Made by a program: the position numbers and the translations under genes. Below the pieces are notes generated by a model, which saw only the letters and a list, made by a program, of their open reading frames with translations, ran no database searches and was not told the origin of the DNA. Positions 24,149 to 33,198 of a stretch of 64,000 nucleotides of DNA are shown here, piece by piece (the stretch's first letter is position 1; every line of letters begins with the position of its first letter). The stretch lies in contig NZ_PQBS01000005.1 in NCBI RefSeq assembly GCF_002911695.1, positions 1-64,000 of the forward strand, given 5' to 3'. The DNA comes from Gracilimonas amylolytica (lineage in GTDB: Bacteria; Bacteroidota; Rhodothermia; Balneolales; Balneolaceae).

Positions 24149-26120
24149 TCGTGATCAGATCCGGTTCACTGCTCGTGTACCGATCGATATTCCGGGCAAC
24201 TTCAATTCGCTTTATGAATGAATGGATTAGCTTTTCGTACAGTGCTTCGCCCAATACCTTATCTTCGATACCACTGTCAATATTTGGATTATCATTGACT
24301 TCAATAACATAGACTTCACCATTGACCTCTTTAAGGTCAACTCCGTATAGTCCATCCCCCATCAGCTTTGAAGCTTTAAGAGCAAAACGGATAACCTTTT
24401 CCGGTACCTTATCAATGGACATGGTTTCAGCGTTACCCTCCATAGGCTTGGTGCCTGAATTCCAATTGTAGATCTGCCAGTGACCTTTGGCCATATAGTA
24501 CTTGCATGCAAAAAGTGGTTTTTGATCTAAAACACCGATCCTCCAATCAAAGTCAGAGGTCAAAAACTCCTGACCGATCACCAGATCAGACCCTTTGAAC
24601 ATATCGTCAAGTGATGATTTTAATTCATTGACTGTCTTAACTTTAATTACACCTACTGAAAATGAACTGTCCGGCTGCTTAAGGATAACAGGCATTGGGG
24701 TTGTATCCAGGTCATTGGCTGTAACCAAGCCTTTGATAAAGACTTTGGTGGCAGGCGTTGGAATTTTATTCAATTTCAGTGATTCGTGAAGAAATACTTT
24801 GTTAGAGCACCTCAAAATAGACCATGGGTCATCTATAACGGCTAAACCTTCAGCATAGGCTTTTCGGGAAAATTTATAGGTGTAATCGTTTACGTTTGTG
24901 GTATCCCGTATAAAAAGAGCATCGAACTCGGTCAGCTTATTGAAATCGTCTTTTGTGATGAGTTCAGTATAGACTCCCATTTTGTCAGCCACTTTTCGAA
25001 GCTTTTTTAGGGCTTTAGGATTTGAAGGCGCATGCTCATCTTCCGGATCGGTCAGTATAGCCAGGTAGTATTTGTAGGCCTTCATTTTAGTCTTTAGATA
25101 CCTCCGGGCTTTAAAATATCCGGTAGCCATTTCCTGAACGAGTGCAATATCACCCTGATCAATTTTATTCAGACTTAATGATCGGACCTTCTTTATTTCC
25201 CACTTCTCATTTCGTTCAAATTCCACCTGAAATAAAGGATATTGAAAAATATTATAAAGGCTGTGCGCCAATAATTTAAACTCTTCATATAACGTTTTAC
25301 TAAAGTATATATTCAGTGTGAACTCCTTTTCTTTCATCCCCTTCAAACTTGATTGAATGAGTCCATCAAGATCCTCCGTCAGTGACCTGACCAAACTGAT
25401 ATTTTGCAAGTCTCTGATGTTTGTCACATTTGGTATAGCTCTGTGTTCTCTTGCAGATGCCAGTAACGACACATAATACCCTTTGCTTTGATAACGGTAT
25501 GAGTTACACAAATTAAAGACCCGCAGGGCTCTCTCTGAAAACAACCCTTTATTGGTGATGTAATCTTTAGAAGAAACAATGTCCAGGTTGTCTACATCAA
25601 GTTTAAGAGAACCGGGATCGTCAGTGACGATTATATTCTTGATCCTGCTCGCAGACGTATTTACGGATACAAATTTGACCATTTTATAAGCATCAATTCC
25701 GTCATCGTAATAATCCCTGCTTAGCTCAACCACCTCAAATCCTCTTTTCCTATACCAATCGATGAGTTTTTTATTGGCCGCTTCAGCTTCAAGGCTTATC
25801 CTTTCAAATCCACTGTCACCTGCAATGGACTCTGCATGCTTAAGCAAGGCATCCCCTATACCCTTTCCCTGATAATTCTTTGAAGTAGCGATCGAATATA
25901 TCCGAAGAGTTCTTTTATAGGCATACAAAATGAGTGCACCACAGACCTCTTTGTCCCCTTTAGTGGCGCAATCTGCAACCCATACCTGTTGAAAGTTACT
26001 TCTGAGTGAAAGCAACAGTGTACGCCTTGAGCTTTGCTGAAATAAAGGAAAAACACTTTTCTCGATATTCAGGATCGATTCAAGGTTTGAGATTGTCCCC
26101 TTTCGGATATTAAGATCCAT
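24135..26120 (-). CDS. Fused GNAT acetyltransferase / RimK-like ATP-grasp ligase (RLAN domain)
   Basis: A 661-residue three-part protein. Residues 1-152 are a GNAT domain with the acetyl-CoA loop NYQGKGIGDALL. About 155-335 is the RLAN domain (RimK-like ATP-grasp N-terminal, PF14401), with VTDDPGSLKLDVDNLDIVSS and YRYQSKGYYVSLLASAREH. About 350-645 is an ATP-grasp domain with VILKQPDSSFSVGVIKV, IGQEFLTSDFDWRIGVL and metal-binding EVNDNPNID. ATP-grasp ligases of this kind join amino acids through acyl phosphates; the GNAT probably acetylates the product or an intermediate. The fusion is known from comparative studies of amidoligases, but the product is not. No GCS2-type partner gene lies next to it. 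The gene is convergent with a membrane-protein gene. Confidence 0.85.
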   Translation of the reverse strand: MDLNIRKGTISNLESILNIEKSVFPLFQQSSRRTLLLSLRSNFQQVWVADCATKGDKEVCGALILYAYKRTLRIYSIATSKNYQGKGIGDALLKHAESIAGDSGFERISLEAEAANKKLIDWYRKRGFEVVELSRDYYDDGIDAYKMVKFVSVNTSASRIKNIIVTDDPGSLKLDVDNLDIVSSKDYITNKGLFSERALRVFNLCNSYRYQSKGYYVSLLASAREHRAIPNVTNIRDLQNISLVRSLTEDLDGLIQSSLKGMKEKEFTLNIYFSKTLYEEFKLLAHSLYNIFQYPLFQVEFERNEKWEIKKVRSLSLNKIDQGDIALVQEMATGYFKARRYLKTKMKAYKYYLAILTDPEDEHAPSNPKALKKLRKVADKMGVYTELITKDDFNKLTEFDALFIRDTTNVNDYTYKFSRKAYAEGLAVIDDPWSILRCSNKVFLHESLKLNKIPTPATKVFIKGLVTANDLDTTPMPVILKQPDSSFSVGVIKVKTVNELKSSLDDMFKGSDLVIGQEFLTSDFDWRIGVLDQKPLFACKYYMAKGHWQIYNWNSGTKPMEGNAETMSIDKVPEKVIRFALKASKLMGDGLYGVDLKEVNGEVYVIEVNDNPNIDSGIEDKVLGEALYEKLIHSFIKRIEVARNIDRYTSSEPDLITITEP

Positions 26121-26212
26121 AGTACTGTTATTGAGTTTTAGAACACCATAATAGTACTTTTTTTACTGCCTGATGCGGTTCAGTATAAAATAATTCTTTA
26201 CCTGAAACGAGG

Positions 26213-27024
26213 TTAAACCGTCAGCTCATCCTTCCTAAAGCATTCCTGAATTTCTTTGATCAAAAAATCACACATTGGTTTATTTCCGGCGATGATCCTC
26301 TGCCCAAACAGCCAGTTACTACCACCCGTCCAATCCATAACGGTTCCACCCGCCTCCTGAATGATCAATGAACCGGCAGCGACATCCCAGGCACTTAAAC
26401 CATACTCGTAGAATCCTTCAAAACGTCCACAGGCAACATTGCAGAGATCCCAGGCAGCGGTTCCCGGCCTGCGCACCCCATGTGTTTTACCCATCATTCG
26501 TTTGAATATAAGACCAGGTAGTTATCAACCAGATCCAGGTCTTTATATGGAAACCCGGTTCCAATAAGGGAAGCAGATGGATCCGTTTCCTCTGATATCA
26601 CGATAGGATCCCCATTTCTGAATGCTCCTCCCCCTTTAACTGCATGAAAGACCTCACCATTGGCAACCTCCATAACCAGACCCACCACGGGTGTTTTATT
26701 CTCCCAAAGAGCAATGGAAATACAATAAGCCGGAAATCCATGTGCGAAATTTGTCGTTCCATCAATAGGGTCAATGATCCAGACTCTCCCCTCCGGCAAG
26801 CTTACTTTTTGCTCGGATTCCTCCGCAAGGATCTCATCGTTAGGAAAAGAATGTATTATGGTTTCGATGATCTTTTTCTCTGAAGCCAGATCCGCATCTG
26901 TAACCAGATCGTTCTTACCCTTCAATTTTATCTCAAAGGATGAATCCTTTGTGAAATCGCGTATGATCTTTGCAGCTGCCCCAGCTGCTTTTTTGGTTAC
27001 TTCCAGCTCTTTTTTATAACTCAA
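26213..27024 (-). pseudogene. suhB: Inositol monophosphatase family protein (SuhB-like), interrupted by a frameshift
   Basis: Two adjacent frames together make one normal IMPase. The first (27024-26494) holds EESEQ and WIIDPIDGTTNFAHG, which bind metal and substrate. The second (ending 26213) holds GVRRPGTAAWDLC and SAWDVAAGSLIIQEAGG. The first frame stops after DNYLVLYSNE; adding one T near 26504-26509 gives DNYLVLYFKRMMGKTHG and a protein of about 270 residues, the family length. The break is therefore a one-base deletion, either a real mutation, a sequencing error, or less likely a programmed shift. IMPases act on inositol phosphate or related sugar phosphates; SuhB also binds rRNA transcription complexes. 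The gene is divergent from rpiB. Confidence 0.8.
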
Positions 27025-27173
27025 GATGTTTCCTTTTGTTAGTTAATCGCATTAAAGATATCAAGCACTGCCTGTCAATACCAATTTGTAAGAGTAAATC
27101 CCTATTCCTTCTTTAATATCATGCAAAAAATGAGGATATTCACAGCCCAATTTCTTACCCAAATCTTATTTCA

Positions 27174-27611
27174 ATGATCATTCCAATTGCCAGCGACCAT
27201 GCCGGATATCCGGCCAAAGAAAAAGTCATACAGATACTGAAGGACCTGGGCCACGATATTGTGGATTTTGGCACCCATTCTGAGGATTCCGTCGATTATC
27301 CAGATTTCGCAGTTCAGGTAGCTGAAAAGATCAATGAAGGAGAGTATGACAAGGGCATCTTAATTTGCGGAAGTGGTCAGGGTGTGTGCATGACGGCTAA
27401 CAAGTACCCTAAGGTAAGAGCCGGTTTGGTGTATTCCCGAAATTCTGCTGAAATGACCCGTCTGCATAACAACGCCAACGTTTTGTGTATGCCTGGCAGA
27501 GAGCTGAATGAAGATCAGTTAAAAGAGTTTGTAACGGTATGGTTGTCCACAGAATTTGAAGGTGGAAGACATCAGCGCCGTGTTGAAAAAATTGAATCCC
27601 TAACAAAATAA
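27174..27611 (+). CDS. rpiB: Ribose-5-phosphate isomerase B
   Basis: Interconverts ribose 5-phosphate and ribulose 5-phosphate in the pentose phosphate pathway. The 145-residue protein starts IPIASDHAGYPAKE, with the RpiB-typical SDHAG substrate motif, and has the active-site loop ICGSGQGVCMTANKYP with the conserved cysteine. RpiB length is normally 140-155. It is followed after 9 bases by glyA, and the two are probably co-transcribed with tatC. Confidence 0.92.
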   Translation: MIIPIASDHAGYPAKEKVIQILKDLGHDIVDFGTHSEDSVDYPDFAVQVAEKINEGEYDKGILICGSGQGVCMTANKYPKVRAGLVYSRNSAEMTRLHNNANVLCMPGRELNEDQLKEFVTVWLSTEFEGGRHQRRVEKIESLTK

Positions 27612-27620
27612 GAACCTTAC

Positions 27621-28919
27621 ATGAAGTCAATACAGGATCAGGACCCAAAGATCTTTAAGCTGCTTGAAGAAGAAACCGATCGTCAGAACTATAACCTTGA
27701 ACTGATCGCTTCCGAAAACTTTGCTTCCAAAGCCGTTATTTCGGCCATGGGAAGTGTACTGACCAATAAATATGCCGAAGGCTATCCGGGTAAACGATAT
27801 TACGGCGGTTGCGAGGTCGTGGATGTAGTTGAAGATATTGCAAGGGATCGGGCAAAAGAACTATTTGGAGCTGACTGGGTCAATGTTCAGCCACACTCCG
27901 GTGCCACAGCCAATGCGGCCGTTTACCTGGCTTGCATGCAGCCCGGCGAAACCCTGTTAGGATTTGATCTTTCTCATGGGGGGCATCTCACTCATGGTTC
28001 TCCTGTTAACTTCTCAGGCATAACCTATAATGCCGAGTTTTACGGGGTTGATAAGGATACAGGTCGGCTGGATATGGACAAGATCCGGGACAAGGCCAAA
28101 AAGGTAAAACCTAAAATGATCTCGATCGGAGCTTCAGCGTATCCTCGCGATTACGACTACGCAGCTTTTCGTGACATTGCTGATGAAGTTGGAGCCCTGC
28201 TCTGGATGGATATGGCACACACAGCCGGTTTGATCGCAACCGGGAAGTTAAAGGATCCTCTTCCCCACGCTCACGTGGTCACCACCACCACTCATAAAAC
28301 CCTGCGAGGCCCAAGAGGCGGTATGATTCTGGTGGGCAAAGACGGCGAAAATACCTTAGGTGTAACCGCACGAAAATCAGGTCGCACTAAAAACTGGGGT
28401 GAGATCTTTGACTCAGCTGTTTTTCCGGGCACGCAAGGCGGCCCACTTATGCATGTTATCGCAGCCAAAGCCGTTGCTTTTGGTGAAGCCCTTGAGGATG
28501 GATTCAAAGCCTATCAAACACAAACTCAGAAGAATGCCAAAGCATTGGCCAATAAATTCATGGATCTGGGTTATGATCTGGTCAGTGACGGAACCGACAA
28601 CCACCTGATCCTGATCGATCTTAGAAACAAGGGATTGAACGGTAAGATCGCCGAAGAAGCCCTTGGCAAAGCTGCTATTACCGTTAATAAGAATATGGTC
28701 CCCTTCGATACCGAAAGTCCTTTTGTGACCTCCGGGATCAGGATCGGTTCACCCGCAATGACCACACGTGGACTAAAAGAAGCGGAATTTGAGCAGATCG
28801 CCGTACTGATCGATAAAGTACTGCAAAAGCCTGAAGACGAAGACAATCACAAGAAGGTGGAGCAGGAAGTCAGAGACCTGTGCGATAAATTCCCACTTTA
28901 TGATTTCGTAACCACTTAA
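27621..28919 (+). CDS. glyA: Serine hydroxymethyltransferase
   Basis: A PLP enzyme that converts serine and tetrahydrofolate to glycine and 5,10-methylene-THF, the main source of one-carbon units. Signatures include [27 protein letters not shown], and the PLP lysine in [14 protein letters not shown]. The length of 432 residues is normal. It sits between rpiB (9 bases upstream) and tatC (16 bases downstream), and the folate genes folC and a pabC-like gene are elsewhere in the window. Confidence 0.96.
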   Translation: MKSIQDQDPKIFKLLEEETDRQNYNLELIASENFASKAVISAMGSVLTNKYAEGYPGKRYYGGCEVVDVVEDIARDRAKELFGADWVNVQPHSGATANAAVYLACMQPGETLLGFDLSHGGHLTHGSPVNFSGITYNAEFYGVDKDTGRLDMDKIRDKAKKVKPKMISIGASAYPRDYDYAAFRDIADEVGALLWMDMAHTAGLIATGKLKDPLPHAHVVTTTTHKTLRGPRGGMILVGKDGENTLGVTARKSGRTKNWGEIFDSAVFPGTQGGPLMHVIAAKAVAFGEALEDGFKAYQTQTQKNAKALANKFMDLGYDLVSDGTDNHLILIDLRNKGLNGKIAEEALGKAAITVNKNMVPFDTESPFVTSGIRIGSPAMTTRGLKEAEFEQIAVLIDKVLQKPEDEDNHKKVEQEVRDLCDKFPLYDFVTT

Positions 28920-28935
28920 GGAAGGAACACTCGCA

Positions 28936-29784
28936 TTGGAACAACGGCAGATCATGCAAGGCACTCCTCCTGAGGCTAAAAAACCGGCTGACCGCACGGA
29001 TACCATGTCTTTTCTCGAACATCTCGAGGAACTTCGCTGGAGGATCATAAAGGGACTGGTAGGCATATTAGTTGGTATTGTCATTGCTTTTGCCTTTTCA
29101 GATTTCTTTGTTGAAGACGTGATGCTGGGTCCAACCCGATCCGATTTCTTTATGTATGATGTACTTCGGGTGGAGGCCGAAAACTTTGAGCTTCAGAGCC
29201 GTCGCCTGCCCGGACAGTTTTTTACTTTTTGGGGAACCTTGTTTGTGATGGGCTTCATTATAAGTTCACCGTTCTTCATCTTTCAGATGTGGTCATTTAT
29301 AGAACCTGCCCTTGAACGCAAGGAAAAGAAAAAAACCTTCTTCAGTGCATTCTTCATTACCTTTTTCTTTTTACTCGGTGTGGCCTTCGGGTATCTGATA
29401 CTGGTGCCCTTTGCCTTACAGTTCTTTGCACAATTTCAGATATCTGACATCATACGCAATGATTTTGATATCAATGAATACTTCAGTTCTGTTGCCATGT
29501 GGGTGGTGGCCTGTGGCATGATCTTTCAGATCCCTGTGGTTAGTTATTCACTCTCCAAGATCGGAATATTAACCCCTGTTTTGTTGAGAACCTACCGCCG
29601 ACACGCTATTGTGTTATGTCTGGTCATTTCGGCCATGCTGACCCCACCCGACCCAATTTCACAAATTCTGATCGCCCTGCCACTAACCATACTCTACGAA
29701 ATATCAATATGGGTAAGCGGATACGCCAACAGAAAACGAAAGAAGGAACTGGATGAAGCTATCACAGGAGTTAAAGAAGCTTAA
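28936..29784 (+). CDS. tatC: Sec-independent protein translocase TatC
   Basis: The substrate-recognising core of the twin-arginine export system in the inner membrane. The N-terminal FLEHLEELRWRI is the hallmark that binds twin-arginine signals. Six membrane helices can be seen, and MLTPPDPISQILIALPL is the conserved region in the last loop. The frame begins at TTG 28936; ATG 28954 (MQGTPPEAK...) is an equally good start since the first ~24 residues are hydrophilic and variable. It is the last gene of the rpiB-glyA-tatC run. tatA is not in the window. Confidence 0.93.
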   Translation: MEQRQIMQGTPPEAKKPADRTDTMSFLEHLEELRWRIIKGLVGILVGIVIAFAFSDFFVEDVMLGPTRSDFFMYDVLRVEAENFELQSRRLPGQFFTFWGTLFVMGFIISSPFFIFQMWSFIEPALERKEKKKTFFSAFFITFFFLLGVAFGYLILVPFALQFFAQFQISDIIRNDFDINEYFSSVAMWVVACGMIFQIPVVSYSLSKIGILTPVLLRTYRRHAIVLCLVISAMLTPPDPISQILIALPLTILYEISIWVSGYANRKRKKELDEAITGVKEA

Positions 29785-29909
29785 GGTAAGAATCACTGGA
29801 TGAAAGCCTGATGTGGCATTATGGATTTGAAGCCTTATCTTAAGTTATAATAAACAAGCTATCGAAAAGTTATCATCAAGACATTTCAATTAACCACTCA
29901 AACCTTACA

Positions 29910-30395
29910 ATGACAATCAGTAAACGTATTTTTTCCTTATTTCTCCTATCTCTTTTTACCATCGGTTTTATATCCTGTGACAATGATGATCCTTTTGAAG
30001 TGGATTACTCTGAGGTACCTGAACCTTTTGACATCAGCAATGCAGAACGCGTTGAAACCGAAACCGGCCTGATCTATTATATTGTTGAAGAAGGAACCGG
30101 TGAGTTCCAGGTTCAAAGAAGAGATCGAGTACAGGTATTTTATACCGGGCGGATCAACAATACCGGCGAGATCTTTGACAGCTCTTACCGTAACAAAAAT
30201 ACAAGCCCAACTGATTTCGCATCTCTTGAAAATTTGATTGCAGGCTTTCGTGAAGGTCTCATTGGTATGAAAGAAGGCGGTAAAAGAGTACTCATCATTC
30301 CACCTGAATTAGGTTATGGCAACTCACCATCTTCAAGATTAAGTGATGACACCCTTCGCTTCGATGTAGAACTGGATCAGATCATCAGCGATTAG
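29910..30395 (+). CDS. FKBP-type peptidyl-prolyl isomerase lipoprotein
   Basis: A 161-residue protein with a lipoprotein signal (IGFISC, Cys at residue 23) followed by an acidic linker and an FKBP domain: VQVFYTGRINNTGEIFDSSY and GLIGMKEGGKRVLIIPPELGYG. FKBPs speed up proline isomerisation and help folding in the periplasm or at the outer membrane. The stretch FREGLIGMKEGGKR is the usual substrate-pocket motif. The gene is convergent with alr, with 9 bases between the stops, and stands alone. Confidence 0.88.
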   Translation: MTISKRIFSLFLLSLFTIGFISCDNDDPFEVDYSEVPEPFDISNAERVETETGLIYYIVEEGTGEFQVQRRDRVQVFYTGRINNTGEIFDSSYRNKNTSPTDFASLENLIAGFREGLIGMKEGGKRVLIIPPELGYGNSPSSRLSDDTLRFDVELDQIISD

Positions 30396-30404
30396 AGTAC
30401 TTTC

Positions 30405-31466
30405 TTACTGATCCAGATATACTCTTTTTATCTTTGGGGATAAGGCCGTTGTGATCTCATACGGTATAGTCCCCATTTTTTTTGCCCATAGATTAGCCGA
30501 CAGATCCTTGTTTCTAAGGATCACCACTTCGTCCCCGATATCCGGTTTTTGACCGGTTACAAATACCATAAAATAATCCATGCTGATGGTTCCCACCTCA
30601 TCTATCAGGGTTCCATTCAGCTCAACCTGAAACCCGTTGGTTAATCCCCTGAAAATTCCATCTGCATAGCCAACCGGAACCACTCCGATCCACCCATCCT
30701 CTGAGGCCGTCCAGCGACTTCCATATCCCACCATTTCTCCTTTCAGAATCTTTTTGACCTGAACCAGATTCGACTTCCATTCTATAACCGGTTCCAGTTC
30801 GGGAATCTCGTCTTCACCGGGAGCATACCCGTATAAACAAACACCGGGGCGGACGGCATCGTAATATAGATCCTCCTCTCCATAATAAAAGATCGCGCCA
30901 CTGTTTGCTGTGTGTGTCATGAGCGCATCAGGAAACTCCGCCCGAATACTTCGAAACGTACTCAGTTGTTCTTTAACTCTTGGATGATCATTAACATCAG
31001 AATTTGCAAAATGCGTATAGATACCGGTGTAGTTGAGTGGATGATTTGCCATTTTTTGGCGAGCCTCGCTTACCTGATCCGGAAGCATGCCCAGCCGAAA
31101 CATCCCGGTATCAAAATGCAGGTGAGCTTTGGTGTCAGGTTTTAACCTTTCAAAAACAGATAGGTCTGAAATGGAAGCCGTTATATCGTATGACTTATAT
31201 TCTTGTTCTCTTCCGACCGGTGGTATTTCAAAAACCAGGATCTCATTTTCGATGCCGTTTTCTCTAAGGCTTACGGCTTCATCCAGCTTTGCAGTACAAA
31301 ACCATTCCACTTTATCTTTTAAAAACTCTGCTACCGGTAATATTCCGTGTCCATATGCTTCATCTTTGACGACAGCCATACATATTACCTCCTCACCTAC
31401 TTTGTTTTTAACCGCATTCAGGTTATTGAGGATCTTACCGAGATGTATGTATAAAGTGGAACTCAA
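30405..31466 (-). CDS. alr: Alanine racemase
   Basis: A PLP enzyme that makes D-alanine for peptidoglycan. The PLP lysine is in AVVKDEAYGHG (Lys34), the usual motif being VVKADAYGHG. The C-terminal catalytic tyrosine region is MVGYGSRW, and the stretch GTISMDYFMV is typical. The length of 353 residues is normal. The start is TTG at 31466. It follows the oxidoreductase gene with only 9 bases between, so both probably share a transcript. Confidence 0.93.
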   Translation of the reverse strand: MSSTLYIHLGKILNNLNAVKNKVGEEVICMAVVKDEAYGHGILPVAEFLKDKVEWFCTAKLDEAVSLRENGIENEILVFEIPPVGREQEYKSYDITASISDLSVFERLKPDTKAHLHFDTGMFRLGMLPDQVSEARQKMANHPLNYTGIYTHFANSDVNDHPRVKEQLSTFRSIRAEFPDALMTHTANSGAIFYYGEEDLYYDAVRPGVCLYGYAPGEDEIPELEPVIEWKSNLVQVKKILKGEMVGYGSRWTASEDGWIGVVPVGYADGIFRGLTNGFQVELNGTLIDEVGTISMDYFMVFVTGQKPDIGDEVVILRNKDLSANLWAKKMGTIPYEITTALSPKIKRVYLDQ

Positions 31467-31475
31467 ACTTTGTTA

Positions 31476-33080
31476 TTAACTAAATGAAAAGAATTTTTTT
31501 CGATGTTGTTTCAGGATCACCTGAGCGGCATTATGTCCGGCTGCTCCAAATACACCACCTCCCGGATGGCATGAAGCACTGGAAAGATACAGATTACGGA
31601 TAGGGGTTTCATATTTACTCATTTCAGGAATTGGGCGAAACATGAACATCTGATCAAAGCTCATTTCTACATGCATCACGTTTCCTCTCAGTAATCCATG
31701 CTTTCGTTCTATATCCAAAGGGGATTGAATGTACCAGTCGATAAGCTTGCCCTTCATATTTGGAGCATAATCAGTAACCACATCATAGATCTTCTGTGCT
31801 TCTCGCTCACGAATATCATCCCAATTTAATCCATTAGCAAGTTCATAAGGATGCCATTGTGCCCAGGCAAATAAGGTGTGATTTCCATCTTTTGCCACTT
31901 CCGGGTCAATTTTGGAAAAGGTCATACACAACACCGCCGGTTTTTCAGGTGGTAATTTCTTTGTGTAATCACCGATGGCATTATTCATATACTGAACCGA
32001 GGGAGCCAAAAGCTGTATTCCATTGTGGATATCCGGATCACCCGGGGCGGCTGTGTAATCCGGCAGTTCCTCAACCGCACAGCGTATGACCATACCAAAA
32101 CCGTTTCCTACATTGATATTCTCTACCTTGGTAAAAAGGGAATCATCCAGATGATTCCTTCCCACCATTTTCAGCATGGTGGTTTGTACATGGGCATTTG
32201 AAACTATGATTTTGGCTCTGAATTCTTCACCGGTTTCGGTTCTAACCCCAATGGCTTTTCCATTCTCGATCAGAATGTCCTGAACGGGATGCCCGGCTCT
32301 GACCTCCCCACCGTGTGCTTCGATCATATTCTTCATAGCCTGAGTCAGCATACCGCTACCGCCCTTGGGGTGTTTGGCCCCGCTTTGATGCAACATCGAT
32401 TGCCAGCCGGCAAAATCTCCGGTTGCTGAATGGTCTGGTAATGGCCCTGATTGAGCCGCAAACCAAAGGATAGCAGCTTTCATATAGGGACTTTCAAAGG
32501 CATCATCCACCACTTTACCATAGCTGGAAAATATCTTCTGTAATCCGGCTGCCTGCTCTCCCTTTTTGAACATGGCTCCATCCTTGATCTGTGCCTTGGT
32601 CATTTCAGCAAACAATCCACCGGTAGTTGGAGTGGTCATGAAAGCTTTTAATACTCCTTTGTTGATCTTCCCCCAGTAATCTATAAATTCCTTATAGTTC
32701 TTGACATCTTCAGGTGCTACTTTAGCAATAGATTCAAGGGTGCGTTCCACATCCTTCCAGAAATGTATGACCCCTTTTCCGGTTGGCACCGGATACGACA
32801 TGATAGGATCCATGTCAATATACTCCAGCCCATATTTTTCAAGTTCAAGTTCCTCAATAATGCCGGTTTGATGGATCATGATATGAACCGAAGAACCAAC
32901 ATCCATCCTGAAACCGTTAGGGTTTTCATCCGATGAAAACATGGTTTCGGTTCGAACCGCACCACCTATAGTGGTATCCCTTTCAAGTACAAGGACCTTA
33001 TAACCGTTTTTTGCAAGGTAGCAAGCTGTTACCAGGCCATTGTGACCGGAACCAATAACGATGGCATCAAAAGTTGACAT
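31476..33080 (-). CDS. FAD-dependent oxidoreductase, phytoene dehydrogenase-like
   Basis: A 534-residue flavoprotein with the N-terminal dinucleotide-binding motif AIVIGSGHNGLVTACYLAKNG and a second FAD-contact loop GGAVRTE (the first quoted in parts: VIGSGHNGLV). The C-terminal signature SASCHPGGGVFGAAGHNAA resembles the carotenoid desaturase/isomerase family (PF01593). Substrate is uncertain: a carotenoid step is possible, but no crtB or crtZ is near. It is divergent from sppA and upstream of alr. A -7-like element (TAAGTTTG, minus strand 33149-33142) lies about 60 bases before the start. Confidence 0.85.
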   Translation of the reverse strand: MSTFDAIVIGSGHNGLVTACYLAKNGYKVLVLERDTTIGGAVRTETMFSSDENPNGFRMDVGSSVHIMIHQTGIIEELELEKYGLEYIDMDPIMSYPVPTGKGVIHFWKDVERTLESIAKVAPEDVKNYKEFIDYWGKINKGVLKAFMTTPTTGGLFAEMTKAQIKDGAMFKKGEQAAGLQKIFSSYGKVVDDAFESPYMKAAILWFAAQSGPLPDHSATGDFAGWQSMLHQSGAKHPKGGSGMLTQAMKNMIEAHGGEVRAGHPVQDILIENGKAIGVRTETGEEFRAKIIVSNAHVQTTMLKMVGRNHLDDSLFTKVENINVGNGFGMVIRCAVEELPDYTAAPGDPDIHNGIQLLAPSVQYMNNAIGDYTKKLPPEKPAVLCMTFSKIDPEVAKDGNHTLFAWAQWHPYELANGLNWDDIREREAQKIYDVVTDYAPNMKGKLIDWYIQSPLDIERKHGLLRGNVMHVEMSFDQMFMFRPIPEMSKYETPIRNLYLSSASCHPGGGVFGAAGHNAAQVILKQHRKKFFSFS

Positions 33081-33141
33081 AGATTTATGAGTTTTTGGAT
33101 GGAATGAAGTGGAACTTTTACTAAGTTGGGCTAACAGAAAC

Positions 33142-33149
33142 CAAACTTA
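33142..33149 (-). promoter_or_regulatory. -7-like promoter element for the oxidoreductase-alr pair
   Basis: On the minus strand the bases read TAAGTTTG, an exact TAnnTTTG match, 62 bases before the ATG at 33080. No clear -33 TTG is seen at the right distance, so this is tentative. Confidence 0.3.
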
Positions 33150-33198
33150 TATTCATTCCATTACACGTATTCTAAAGTACTTTAAATAATACACAATC

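Noticed and set aside
26121-26164. Stem AGTACT...AGTACT followed by a T-run, a terminator-like structure on the plus strand
   Set aside because: It lies upstream of minus-strand genes and about 2 kb from the nearest plus-strand gene end. The stem has a mismatch, so it was left out.
26494-26510. Programmed frameshift in suhB
   Set aside because: There is no classic slippery heptamer with a following pseudoknot, and the IMPase family is not known for it; a simple one-base change explains the data.
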